The translations under genes were made by a program, and so were the position numbers. A model generated the notes under the pieces. The model did no database searches. It had not been told where the DNA came from and worked only from the letters and a program-made list of their open reading frames with translations. Below are positions 34,284 through 42,588 of a DNA stretch of 59,090 nt, piece by piece. The stretch is from Ignavibacteriaceae bacterium (GTDB taxonomy: Bacteria > Bacteroidota > Ignavibacteria > Ignavibacteriales > Ignavibacteriaceae): positions 1 through 59,090 of the forward strand of contig JABWCL010000029.1 of NCBI GenBank assembly GCA_013360295.1, read 5' to 3'. The first letter of the stretch is position 1; each line of letters starts with the position of its first letter.

Positions 34284-36647
34284 TTAATCAGTCATCTTTC
34301 GTGGGTGTCTGAGGCTTCTGTCCTCGCCATCGGGATGGCAGTCAAAACAAGCCGAACTAAGATACTGATAGCCGTTGACGCCTGAATGTTCGTTATCCAT
34401 ATCCGTGCGGTTATGTTCGTGACAGGTAACGCACGAAAAAACCGCAAAGTTAGCCGGATTAGTATGGCATTGCTGGCAGTCAGACCACTCATTTCTGTGT
34501 TTACCGCTGAATATCGGGAAGTATTGCTGATCGTGATTAAACGTAGAAGGTGTCCACGATGACTGTCCGTGACAATCAGTACAGTCTTCCGGGAACCTCA
34601 GACTTACGTGGTTAGGGTTTGTCGCTGAGTTATAGTCCTGAGTGTGGCAGGCATAACAGGTGTTAGGTGTATTTGTATAATTACCGTTATGACAGTTTAC
34701 ACAATTATTCCTGATGTTAAAATGCGCTCCGGCAAGGATATAGTAATTATTGTGGACCGGGAAAGATGCCGGACTCCATCCGGGATTTGTTGTATGGCAG
34801 TCGCTGCATAAGGAGGATAATCCGAGCAGGGTATGATTTGGATTTGTTGCAGCCGCAAAATCATCCTGATGGCAATCTGTGCAAACGCCTGATGCCGTGG
34901 TAACAGAACCGGAGTGACAATCCGAGCAGGCAGATAGAGCGTGCCCGCCGGAAAGCTGGAAACCCGTTGAAGCGTGATCGAACGAAGAGGGAATCCACGC
35001 GGTGGAAGAATGGCACTCACTGCAGTTCTGAGGGAGCCCTGCTGTAAGGTGATTAGGGTTAACAGCATTATTGTATGCTGAAATATGACAACTCTGGCAG
35101 GTTGCCTCTGTCCCCTGATACTGGCTGGTGTGACAGTTTGAGCAGTTAACGTTAGCATGCGCCCCGGCTAACTGAAATCCCGTAACACCATGATCATATG
35201 AAGCGGGGAGCCAGGCAGTGGTAGTGTGGCAGTCAGTACAGGCACCGGTAAATCCTGCGGCGGTATGATCCGGATTTGATGCATTATTCCGCTCATTAGT
35301 ATGGCAGGCAGCACACTCAACTGATGGAGAAGTTGAAAAGCCTGAGACGTGGCAGTCACTGCATTCTGCCGCAATATGCGCGCCTGTTAAGGGAAACTGC
35401 GAGAGGCTATGATTAAAAGCGCCGAGGGTGTTGCCGTCCGGGTGACAACTCAGGCACGCGCTGCTTTGATATATGTATCCGCTGACATCGTTGTGTTCAT
35501 CGTCCATATCCTGCTTATTGTGTTCGTGGCAATCAACACAGGAAAAAACGGAGTAGTTTGAAGCAGAAGTATGGCAATCCGAGCATTGCTGCCACTCATT
35601 ACGGTGCTTTCCGGAATAAATCGGGAAGTATAACTGGTCGTGATCGAACTGAGCAGGAGTCCAGCCGTTTGTAGTGTGGCAGGTTTCGCAAGTTAGGGGA
35701 AATCCCGCACCCTGATGGTTTGGATTCGTCGTGGCGAGGTAATTATCATTATGACAGGAGTTGCACGTAGTGGGCGTTCCCGCGTAACCAGATGAGTGAC
35801 AGTCAGCGCATACTACAGTAATATGTCCCCCTGTGAGCGGGAAGGAGGTAGTGCTATGATTAAAGTTTGCGGGCTTCCAACCGTTGATCGAATGACAGGA
35901 CGTACAGCTCGTACTGAAATTATTTGCCGTGTGATTCGGATCGGTAACTGACGCATAGTCGTTGCTATGGCACGAAAAGCAATCTTTACTCAGTCCCGTA
36001 AAATTGCCGGAGGAGTGACAAGCAAAACAGTTTGGTATTGCGTGGCCACCGGTCAATGGAAAGAATGCGTGAGCGAATTCAGACAGAGCCCACCGTGTCT
36101 GAAGCATACTGTGGCACTGTTCACAGTCTTTAGAGAAACCTGAGGCGACGTGATTCGGATTTGAAGTAGCATTAAAATCTGCCTTGTGACACTCATAACA
36201 GGAGATGCCAGGTGATTCAAAATTAAGTTCAGCTGCACCGGTATGGCACTGGATGCAATCAGCGGTCCTGTGTGCGCCGGCAAGGGGAAACCTGCCCGCC
36301 TGGTGAAGTCTGTAAATATCGGTTACAAGCCAGCTGTTTGTATTGTGGCAGGTTGCGCAGTCCGGGGATACTGATGCTTTATGCATATCATTATGGCAGG
36401 AAGAACACTCCGGTTTTGCCTTGTCAAAAACCAGCGACCCGTGACACTGAATACAATTGACATTTTTATGCTGCCCGCTGAGAGTAAAACCGGTGGAACT
36501 ATGGTCGAATTTCAGTTCCTCCGCGCTGATCTTCCAGCTCGCGGTTGTATGGCACTCCACACATTCCCTGGCAAAAGTGGTGCCGTGTGGTGATTGCGCG
36601 CAGATGTATACCTGGATTAAAATTATCAGGAGTGGCAGGTAACGCAT
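34284..36647 (-). CDS. Multiheme c-type cytochrome with 31 CxxCH motifs
   Basis: A 787-residue exported protein with 31 CxxCH heme-binding motifs by my count. The repeat unit is roughly NPNH-x4-F-x3-CxxCH-x4-W-x-PA-x-F-(D/N)H-x4-FPL-x-G-x-H-x4-CxxCH, giving spare His residues for bis-His ligation. The protein is two halves. The segment around DHDQLYFPIYSGKHRNEW up to SACLSCHPDG (about 335-402) is repeated near the C-terminus (about 705-772), with almost every residue type kept. The signal peptide (YLPLLIILIQVYICAQ) has no good lipobox. The start overlaps the 20-heme gene by 22 bases. It is expected to form a long heme wire in the periplasm or at the surface. Confidence 0.92.
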   Translation of the reverse strand: MRYLPLLIILIQVYICAQSPHGTTFARECVECHTTASWKISAEELKFDHSSTGFTLSGQHKNVNCIQCHGSLVFDKAKPECSSCHNDMHKASVSPDCATCHNTNSWLVTDIYRLHQAGRFPLAGAHRTADCIQCHTGAAELNFESPGISCYECHKADFNATSNPNHVASGFSKDCEQCHSMLQTRWALSEFAHAFFPLTGGHAIPNCFACHSSGNFTGLSKDCFSCHSNDYASVTDPNHTANNFSTSCTSCHSINGWKPANFNHSTTSFPLTGGHITVVCADCHSSGYAGTPTTCNSCHNDNYLATTNPNHQGAGFPLTCETCHTTNGWTPAQFDHDQLYFPIYSGKHRNEWQQCSDCHTSASNYSVFSCVDCHEHNKQDMDDEHNDVSGYIYQSSACLSCHPDGNTLGAFNHSLSQFPLTGAHIAAECSDCHVSGFSTSPSVECAACHTNERNNASNPDHTAAGFTGACTDCHTTTAWLPASYDHGVTGFQLAGAHANVNCSNCHTSQYQGTEATCQSCHISAYNNAVNPNHLTAGLPQNCSECHSSTAWIPSSFDHASTGFQLSGGHALSACSDCHSGSVTTASGVCTDCHQDDFAAATNPNHTLLGLSSLCSDCHTTNPGWSPASFPVHNNYYILAGAHFNIRNNCVNCHNGNYTNTPNTCYACHTQDYNSATNPNHVSLRFPEDCTDCHGQSSWTPSTFNHDQQYFPIFSGKHRNEWSDCQQCHTNPANFAVFSCVTCHEHNRTDMDNEHSGVNGYQYLSSACFDCHPDGEDRSLRHPRKMTD

Positions 36648-38203
36648 CTGATATCTTCCATTTTGTATTTAATAAATGATCCTTCCTGTGTAACAACCGA
36701 TTTGTGACATTTTGAACAATCGGCATTTTTATGGGCGCCGGTCAGCGGGAATCTTGAGTTGTCGTGATTGAACACTGCCGGTTTCCAAAATGAAAATGAA
36801 TGACACTTTTCGCAGTCAGACTTGCCCTCTGCCGCGAATTGACCGAAATGATTATCCTGATGACAATTTATACAATTTGAATTTAATGACGCAAACTGAT
36901 AGCGCACATTGTCCGGATCATTTTTATCTGTGTGGCACGCAGCACAATTAATTTCCGAGTGTCTTCCGACGAGTTTGAATCCGGTAGTGTTGTGGTCAAA
37001 TGTGACTTGCATCCACCCGTTAACACTATGGCACGATTCGCATTTTCCGTCAGGCAGGAATTTCCCTGTCAGCTCTTCTCCGTGCACATTGTTGTGGCAG
37101 TCGATGCATTCTCGCCTAAGATTTGCAAAATGAAACTCAGTACCTTTGAGATGGCAGGAGATGCACGGGACTGAAAGGTGGCTCCCCGCGAGTTTAAAAT
37201 TCAGTTTGTTGTGCGACTCGATGGTGTAACTTGAAGGTGAAAAAGATGCCGGAGTGTGGCATTCGGAACAATCTCTGGTCGTGCCCTCTTTCACGAATTG
37301 CCCCTTATGGAAATCGCTGTGGCAGTCCGTACAATAAGTATGTTTTACGGAAGAGGTCATAGAACCTTTATGGCAGGAAGAACATTCGACTTTAGTGTGA
37401 GATCCGACGAGCGGAAACTTTGTCCTGTTATGATCAAAACCGGAGAGACTTACAGATTTGAAAGAAACGGTATTATGACAGTTCGAACAGTTGAGCCCGA
37501 ATTTCCCTTCGTGAACATCATTGTGGCAGTCAGAACAAGAGGCAAATTTCGCAATACTAAAAATGAGATGACCATCGTTAGTAGTGGCAAAATTTTTATG
37601 ACAGCCAGTACATTCAACTCTGATATGCGAATCACGGAGCCTGAAAGAAGTTTTATCGTGATTAAAAAGTTTAGCCGGACTGAATCCTTCTGTTGTATGG
37701 CACGCAGCGCAATCACTGCCAAGTGTTTTGTTATGTTTATCTGAGTGACAGGTTGAACAATTACGGCTAAGCCCGAGATAAGTGCCGCCCCGGGATTTTA
37801 TTTTGCTGTCAGTAATCTTCCCTGAATTATGACAATCCTGGCATTTTACTTCAGAGTGTTTCCCGGTGAGTGGATAACCTGTTTTATTATGGTCAAAAGC
37901 ACCGGGGTCGAATTTGATCAGTTTAAAACCTAAACCGTGGTGTTCACTGTGGCAGGCAAAGCACTCCTTGTTCCGCACATCGGAGGAAGCGTGGTACCCG
38001 CGTCCGTTATTTATTAAAGTTCTGATTTCTGAATGACAATCGAGGCATTTTTGATTGGTGACCTTTTCCCCAAGCACGTGGCACTTAGTGCAATTGCTTA
38101 AGCCTTCCAGTTTGCTATGAGCCTTGGAGAGATCGCCGGGAGATATCTGAGAATAAAGCAGAGCCGGAAAAAGGAAAAGCAGAGCTGAAAGCGATCGTAA
38201 CAA
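36626..38203 (-). CDS. Multiheme c-type cytochrome with 20 CxxCH motifs
   Basis: A 525-residue exported protein with 20 CxxCH motifs by my count, from CTKCH (about residue 38) to a terminal CVTCHS. The repeat FDHNKTGYPLTGKH-x4-CQDCH is the same as in the 31-heme partner, so the two arose from one family. A signal peptide is present (SALLFLFPALLYSQ) without a lipobox. The start is a TTG at 38203, preceded by an AGG site about 9 bases upstream; no ATG is in frame upstream. It overlaps the 31-heme gene by 22 bases. It is likely the periplasmic shuttle or the inner part of the heme wire. Confidence 0.92.
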   Translation of the reverse strand: MLRSLSALLFLFPALLYSQISPGDLSKAHSKLEGLSNCTKCHVLGEKVTNQKCLDCHSEIRTLINNGRGYHASSDVRNKECFACHSEHHGLGFKLIKFDPGAFDHNKTGYPLTGKHSEVKCQDCHNSGKITDSKIKSRGGTYLGLSRNCSTCHSDKHNKTLGSDCAACHTTEGFSPAKLFNHDKTSFRLRDSHIRVECTGCHKNFATTNDGHLIFSIAKFASCSDCHNDVHEGKFGLNCSNCHNTVSFKSVSLSGFDHNRTKFPLVGSHTKVECSSCHKGSMTSSVKHTYCTDCHSDFHKGQFVKEGTTRDCSECHTPASFSPSSYTIESHNKLNFKLAGSHLSVPCISCHLKGTEFHFANLRRECIDCHNNVHGEELTGKFLPDGKCESCHSVNGWMQVTFDHNTTGFKLVGRHSEINCAACHTDKNDPDNVRYQFASLNSNCINCHQDNHFGQFAAEGKSDCEKCHSFSFWKPAVFNHDNSRFPLTGAHKNADCSKCHKSVVTQEGSFIKYKMEDIRCVTCHS

Positions 38204-38325
38204 AAATGAGTACCTGATGAAATAGTAATAGTATAAATTAATAAAAACTTTGGAATAATATAAAAAATTGTGCTTTTATTTATAAAAAGTAGCTGGTGGG
38301 AATGAGGAAGGGGAAGGCAAAATTA
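38204..38325. promoter_or_regulatory. Gap in the electron-transfer cluster, possible internal promoter
   Basis: 122 very AT-rich bases between the oxidoreductase gene and the 20-heme gene. It is the only sizeable gap in the cluster, so a second promoter for the outer (cytochrome/barrel) half is plausible. I cannot name boxes with confidence. Confidence 0.3.
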
Positions 38326-39660
38326 TCAGGAATGTTTAAGAATTGCATCTCCGAATTTCTTTGTAATTCTGATACCGGTTTTCTCAAGAAACGCATTAGG
38401 CAGTTCACCGCCTGCGAATACATATACAAGATCGTTGGGTATCTCCTTAATACCTCCTGAAGTTTCAGAGAGTATTACTTTATCCGGCAGAATTTCTTTT
38501 ACCGTTGTGTTGAGCAATATATCAACCTTGTTTTCTGACCTGGCAGATTCAATTCTTTCAAGATTCTTAGGTTTAAGCCTGGAGAAGGATTCGCCGCGAT
38601 AAGAGATGGATACATTATTACCTTCATCCGCGATCAGCATCGCGGACTCGATTGCAGAGTCTCCGCCGCCAACAACCAGAACATTTTTGTTCTTAATTAA
38701 TTCGGGTTCGAGCAGGCGGTAATAAACCTTCTCCCCCTCTTCTCCTTTTACACCGAGTTTCCGGGGAGTACCGCGCCTTCCGATTGCTATGAGTACTGAA
38801 GCAGACGTGTAGTTCCCTCCGGATGTGGTAATGTTAAAAAATTCACCTGACCGTTCGATTGATTCAACCTTTTCCCTCTCGCTGATTTTAATATTATTTT
38901 TCGAAAGCACGCTTTTCCATAGAGTCAGCAATTCGGCCTTAGAGGTTTCTCCGAGCTTAACTGTACCGTGAAGAGGGAGAGACATCGCTGAGGTCATCAC
39001 AATTTTTGCGCGAGGAAAAGAATATACTGTGCCCCCGAGCGTGTCCTGTTCAAAAGTAACAAATTTAAGCCCTAATTCTTTTGCCCTGAGTGTTGCGGAT
39101 ATACCCGCAGGACCGGCGCCGACAATAATAATATCATAAGCAGCCCCTTCAGTGCGGTTTAATTTTTTTGATAGGTAACTGACTGCCTGTTTTCCCTGCT
39201 CGACCGCGTTTTTTATTAAACCCATTCCACCAAGTTCACCGGCGATGAATATCATTGGAACGTTAGTTTCAAATTCCTGGCTTACGTGCGGCAGGTCAAC
39301 CCCGCGTTTTTCAGTCCCGATATGAAGCGAAATCGCCTGCACAGGGCAGGCGTGGAAACAAGCTCCGTGCCCCACGCAGCGGGAAGCGTTTATTGTTGAG
39401 GCTTTTCCGTTAACGAGTCCGAGTATATCTTTTTCAGGGCAGGCTTCGATACAGGCGGCAGTTCCGATACACATATCAGGGTTAACAACTGGGTGGAGTG
39501 AGACGGGTTCATATAACCCAAATTCTTTTGCTTTCTGGATTTTTTCTTCCGTCTCCCTGTTTTTTTTTGCGCCTCTTTTCAGGTAAAAGAAAAAGATAAA
39601 AAATACGGCGCCGATAACGGCACCGTATATAATTAACTCTTCAATGAACACTTCGCTCAT
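38326..39660 (-). CDS. Membrane-anchored FAD oxidoreductase with a two-motif iron-sulphur domain
   Basis: 444 residues. An N-terminal membrane segment (LIIYGAVIGAVFFIFFFYL) precedes a ferredoxin-like domain with CIGTAACIEACP (about 63-74) and CVGHGACFHACP (about 92-103). In both, the second Cys of the usual CxxCxxCxxxCP is replaced (Thr and His). I recall the same substitution in relatives, so it is probably a family trait and not damage. Then comes a thioredoxin-reductase-like flavin domain (IIIVGAGPAG for FAD, VLVVGGGDSAIE for NAD(P)H) without a CxxC active site. It could pass electrons from NAD(P)H to the membrane. It overlaps the TPR gene by 4 bases. Confidence 0.85.
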   Translation of the reverse strand: MSEVFIEELIIYGAVIGAVFFIFFFYLKRGAKKNRETEEKIQKAKEFGLYEPVSLHPVVNPDMCIGTAACIEACPEKDILGLVNGKASTINASRCVGHGACFHACPVQAISLHIGTEKRGVDLPHVSQEFETNVPMIFIAGELGGMGLIKNAVEQGKQAVSYLSKKLNRTEGAAYDIIIVGAGPAGISATLRAKELGLKFVTFEQDTLGGTVYSFPRAKIVMTSAMSLPLHGTVKLGETSKAELLTLWKSVLSKNNIKISEREKVESIERSGEFFNITTSGGNYTSASVLIAIGRRGTPRKLGVKGEEGEKVYYRLLEPELIKNKNVLVVGGGDSAIESAMLIADEGNNVSISYRGESFSRLKPKNLERIESARSENKVDILLNTTVKEILPDKVILSETSGGIKEIPNDLVYVFAGGELPNAFLEKTGIRITKKFGDAILKHS

Positions 39661-40253
39661 TTAGTACGTTCGAGCGCGTCCTTGGTCATTTCTTCCAGCT
39701 CATGGCCAGGCTTGCCGGCAAGGACTTCCTTCCAGTATGTGCGGGCTCTTAAAGTATCACCCTTTGTCGCGGCAACCGCGCCAAGGTTGAACTTTGCTTC
39801 AAGATTATTTGGGCTGACTTTCAGAATCTGTTTTGTAATATCTTCTGTCTTATCAAAATCCTGTTTGAAATAGTAAACACTTGACAGGGCGAACATCATA
39901 TCAATCCTTTTGGGGTCTTTTTTGATGATCATTTCGTAATATTTACCTGCTTCCTCGGGCTGATGTGCCTGGAAGAGAAGGTCCGCGAGCTGCCTCATTT
40001 TAAGTGTATCGGCGGGATTTGATTCGACATCTTTTTTCATCGCGTCAATACGTTCTTTGATCTCTTTCTGAACGTTTGCGGCTGACGGCGGGGTACCGTC
40101 CTTCGGCAGATTTCTGTGAATATCATCATCAGGCATCTGCGCTGTTGCGTTTGGGGAAGTGCCGTTGTTAACATCCGTAAAGAAGATTATAACTACCGCG
40201 GCGAGAACTATAATTCCCAGGTATACGTAAATAGGTGAAAACTTAAATTTCAT
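39657..40253 (-). CDS. Membrane-anchored TPR protein of the electron-transfer cluster
   Basis: 198 residues: an N-terminal membrane segment (IYVYLGIIVLAAVVIIFFTDV), a linker, then TPRs (MRQLADLLFQAHQPEEAGKYYEMII, then AKFNLGAVAATKGDTLRARTYW). The plan is like the TPR subunits of cytochrome c maturation (CcmH/CcmI, NrfG type), which present apocytochromes to the heme ligation machinery. A role in assembly of the 51 hemes encoded downstream is an attractive inference. It sits between the cytochrome b-like and oxidoreductase genes, with 9 bases to the first and a 4-base overlap with the second. Confidence 0.8.
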   Translation of the reverse strand: MKFKFSPIYVYLGIIVLAAVVIIFFTDVNNGTSPNATAQMPDDDIHRNLPKDGTPPSAANVQKEIKERIDAMKKDVESNPADTLKMRQLADLLFQAHQPEEAGKYYEMIIKKDPKRIDMMFALSSVYYFKQDFDKTEDITKQILKVSPNNLEAKFNLGAVAATKGDTLRARTYWKEVLAGKPGHELEEMTKDALERTK

Positions 40254-40262
40254 TCTTTCTCC

Positions 40263-41132
40263 TTAAAAGATCCATTTATAACCAAAAATAATTGTAACTG
40301 CTACGTGTATTAACATAATAACGAACATTGATATAGCAAAGGGTAAATGAAAGATATGCCAGTAATGAAAAAGCCTGTGCATCACTTTCAGAAAACCTAT
40401 TTTGCGGGTGAGTGAGAGTTTAGATCCAACCAGCTTAAGCAAATGTTTTTTCTCACTTGTGCCGGTGTTTGCCAGTTCAGCTCTTAATTGCTGAAGTATT
40501 GAGCCGGCTTCTCTCCCTGAAGCAAGGTAAGACTTGAATGCCTCCCCTAACGACGCTCCAGTACCCTCAACAGACCGCCGAAACGACGCGACGCGATCGA
40601 GAATGCGAGGTGAGACGATACCGGACTTAGATATTTCCTCCTGCAGAGAAACGTTAAGCTCATCAATTTCCTTCAGGCTTAGCTCATTTCCTTTTATGGA
40701 GCGGGGTATCTGCAGGTAAATGAACCTTCCGGCGAAACCGCTGAGAACAACTGCCACCATACTCCAGAAACTAATTGAAACTATACCGCCGAACTTAAAC
40801 GCAGTGTGGAAGAGGACAAACACCGGGCCGAGAGTACACATAAAGATGTGGAATTCCAGCCAGTGCTTAAGGAACCCTATATTGAACAATCCGCGTACAC
40901 GTTTGCGGATCATATAAGAACTGACTCCGATAATCATCATCAGCGTTCCAACGATTCCGAGCCCGTGCCCAATGCTTCCGCTTGGCTTAAGAGAATTATG
41001 CTGTTCGATCCAGAATCTTTCGGAGACAGGGGAGGAATAATAATTATGCCCGTTGATAATTAACAGGGAAGCGGAGATTATGCCGATCACAAAAAATGAC
41101 CCAATATAAAGCTTATGCAGGGTGTTGTTCAT
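40263..41132 (-). CDS. Membrane cytochrome b-like protein
   Basis: A 289-residue integral membrane protein with about five hydrophobic segments: near the N-terminus ([19 protein letters not shown]), around [56 protein letters not shown] and the C-terminal [19 protein letters not shown]. Histidines sit in or near the segments ([39 protein letters not shown]), a pattern like diheme cytochromes b of the b561/NarI kind. A soluble helical loop of about 90 residues interrupts it (about 145-240). It is first in the cluster and probably links quinones or the FAD/iron-sulphur protein to the periplasmic multiheme proteins. Confidence 0.75.
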   Translation of the reverse strand: MNNTLHKLYIGSFFVIGIISASLLIINGHNYYSSPVSERFWIEQHNSLKPSGSIGHGLGIVGTLMMIIGVSSYMIRKRVRGLFNIGFLKHWLEFHIFMCTLGPVFVLFHTAFKFGGIVSISFWSMVAVVLSGFAGRFIYLQIPRSIKGNELSLKEIDELNVSLQEEISKSGIVSPRILDRVASFRRSVEGTGASLGEAFKSYLASGREAGSILQQLRAELANTGTSEKKHLLKLVGSKLSLTRKIGFLKVMHRLFHYWHIFHLPFAISMFVIMLIHVAVTIIFGYKWIF

Positions 41133-41178
41133 TCAGCGGAAAAGTTGCGGGATTTATCAAACACTGGAGTTGAAAGTA

Positions 41179-41212
41179 GGGGCAATCCCTTAAAAAGCGG
41201 AGGGATTACCCC
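41179..41212. terminator. Hairpin, possible terminator
   Basis: GGGGCAATCCCT (41179-41190) pairs with AGGGATTACCCC (41201-41212) with one mismatch. It lies between the gene at 41220 and the cytochrome b-like gene. No strong T-run is present, so it is a weak or bidirectional terminator at most, but it suggests that the cluster is a separate unit. Confidence 0.5.
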
Positions 41213-41219
41213 GGGAAAA

Positions 41220-41525
41220 CTAACCGGAAGTAACTTCCGTTAAAACGTTGTATTTAGAAGTGTTATTTACTTTAAGCGATTCGATCTTGGAAATCAGCAC
41301 GCTTAACCTTTCGTTCTCAGCGTCGTCATATGCGTCATAGGCTTCGTAAGAAGAAAAGATAAATATCTCTTCGAAATTATTCGGTTTGCCTTTGATTTCA
41401 TAAACGCCGTAACTTTCGAGGCCTTCTGCGCTGATAAGAGATTTCAGCTCCGGAAGCGCAGCAAGGTAAACGTCCCGCTTGGCAGCCTCTATCTCATATT
41501 GTACCGCAAAAACAACTTTGCTCAT
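41220..41525 (-). CDS. Small ABM-like alpha/beta-barrel protein
   Basis: A 101-residue cytoplasmic protein. The order beta (KVVFAVQYEI), helix (YLAALPELKSLI), beta (SYGVYEIKGKPNNFEEIFIF), helix (YDAYDDAENERLSVLISKIESL) is that of dimeric alpha/beta-barrel proteins, such as antibiotic biosynthesis monooxygenase-like domains. No catalytic residue can be named. It lies 13 bases downstream of dapF and is probably co-transcribed. Confidence 0.65.
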   Translation of the reverse strand: MSKVVFAVQYEIEAAKRDVYLAALPELKSLISAEGLESYGVYEIKGKPNNFEEIFIFSSYEAYDAYDDAENERLSVLISKIESLKVNNTSKYNVLTEVTSG

Positions 41526-41538
41526 TATTTCTCCATTA

Positions 41539-42396
41539 TTAAATTATATTAAAAATTCCAGTAAAATTAATTTTGGCAGGTCCAGTCAGATTTATACCTG
41601 AGTAGGTTCCTGCATTGTTAGAAAACTCAACATTAAGTGTATCTCCGCCGGCTGTTTTCAGGTTGACGGGAGATTGAATCCCGTATTTTGAATTGAGGAC
41701 TAAAGCCGCGGCGATTGATCCGGTACCGCAAGCGAGGGTCTCATTTTCAACTCCTCTTTCATACGTCCGGATAAAAACATCGTTCCCGATACGACTAATA
41801 AAATTTACATTCACCCCGCCGGGGGAAAAATCACGAGAATAACGGATTTCTTTTCCTATATCGAGTACGGGGACCTTTTCCAGGTTTGTGAATCCTGAAT
41901 CTGGTTTCCCCGGGTCTTCAAGAATATTCCCGATCTCGATCACAACGTGAGGAGACCCTGTGTTCGCGTAGTGTGAAGTGATCAGTTGGCCAAATGCCTT
42001 AATCTTAAAATTCAGTTTGATCTTTTCCGGAGGTCCGGTATGAAACCCCATAAGGTTATCATTATAGTACTCACCGGAGAATTTTTTCCCCCCGACCTCA
42101 AAGTTGGTCAAATTGTTTCCGAAGTAACCCTGCTGACGCGCGAACTTAACGGCGCACCGCGCACCATTACCGCAGAGGGAGCCGGGTTTACCATCTGAAT
42201 TGTAATAGATCATTTCAAAATCAGCAGTTTGCGATGGTTGTATAACGATCATACCATCACTGCCGATTCCCCTGCGCCTGTCACAAACTGAGATAACTTC
42301 CTCGGCCGATAAAGTGTAATCACCGAGATCTCTCTTGTCAATCATTACGAAATCATTACCCGCCCCGTTCATTTTCGTAAATTTTATTTTGATCAT
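41539..42396 (-). CDS. dapF: Diaminopimelate epimerase
   Basis: Interconverts LL- and meso-diaminopimelate for lysine and peptidoglycan synthesis. The 285 residues contain the N-terminal KMNGAGNDFVMID and the two active-site Cys in LCGNGARC and ACGTG, which act as the proton-exchange pair. The length is as usual. The ABM-like gene follows. Confidence 0.95.
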   Translation of the reverse strand: MIKIKFTKMNGAGNDFVMIDKRDLGDYTLSAEEVISVCDRRRGIGSDGMIVIQPSQTADFEMIYYNSDGKPGSLCGNGARCAVKFARQQGYFGNNLTNFEVGGKKFSGEYYNDNLMGFHTGPPEKIKLNFKIKAFGQLITSHYANTGSPHVVIEIGNILEDPGKPDSGFTNLEKVPVLDIGKEIRYSRDFSPGGVNVNFISRIGNDVFIRTYERGVENETLACGTGSIAAALVLNSKYGIQSPVNLKTAGGDTLNVEFSNNAGTYSGINLTGPAKINFTGIFNII

Positions 42397-42588
42397 AACA
42401 ATGCAATTTACCGCAAATTTATTTAGATTTCAACGGAAAACTGAATACTTTAGAAAATTCTTTTATTAACTTATTAAGTATTATAGGAGCCCGGTAATAG
42501 AGCAGGGAGGCTGATTTAGGGAAAGGAAGCCGATAATTCCGGTATGGACGGGGATTTATGACCGGATTTCTACTAGTCCGGGGCCTGA

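Noticed and set aside
37256-37744. 162-codon plus-strand frame over the 20-heme gene
   Set aside because: It exists only because the repeated CxxCH codons leave the opposite strand open; composition is unnatural.
34284-38203. Repeated DNA in the multiheme genes as a CRISPR or tandem repeat element
   Set aside because: The repetition is the protein-level CxxCH and FDH pattern in an open frame, with varied spacing and sequence.
34284-38203. Reading the CxxCH proteins as zinc-binding proteins
   Set aside because: Both proteins are exported, the His always follows the second Cys, and spare His residues recur at heme-ligand positions. This fits c-type cytochromes far better.
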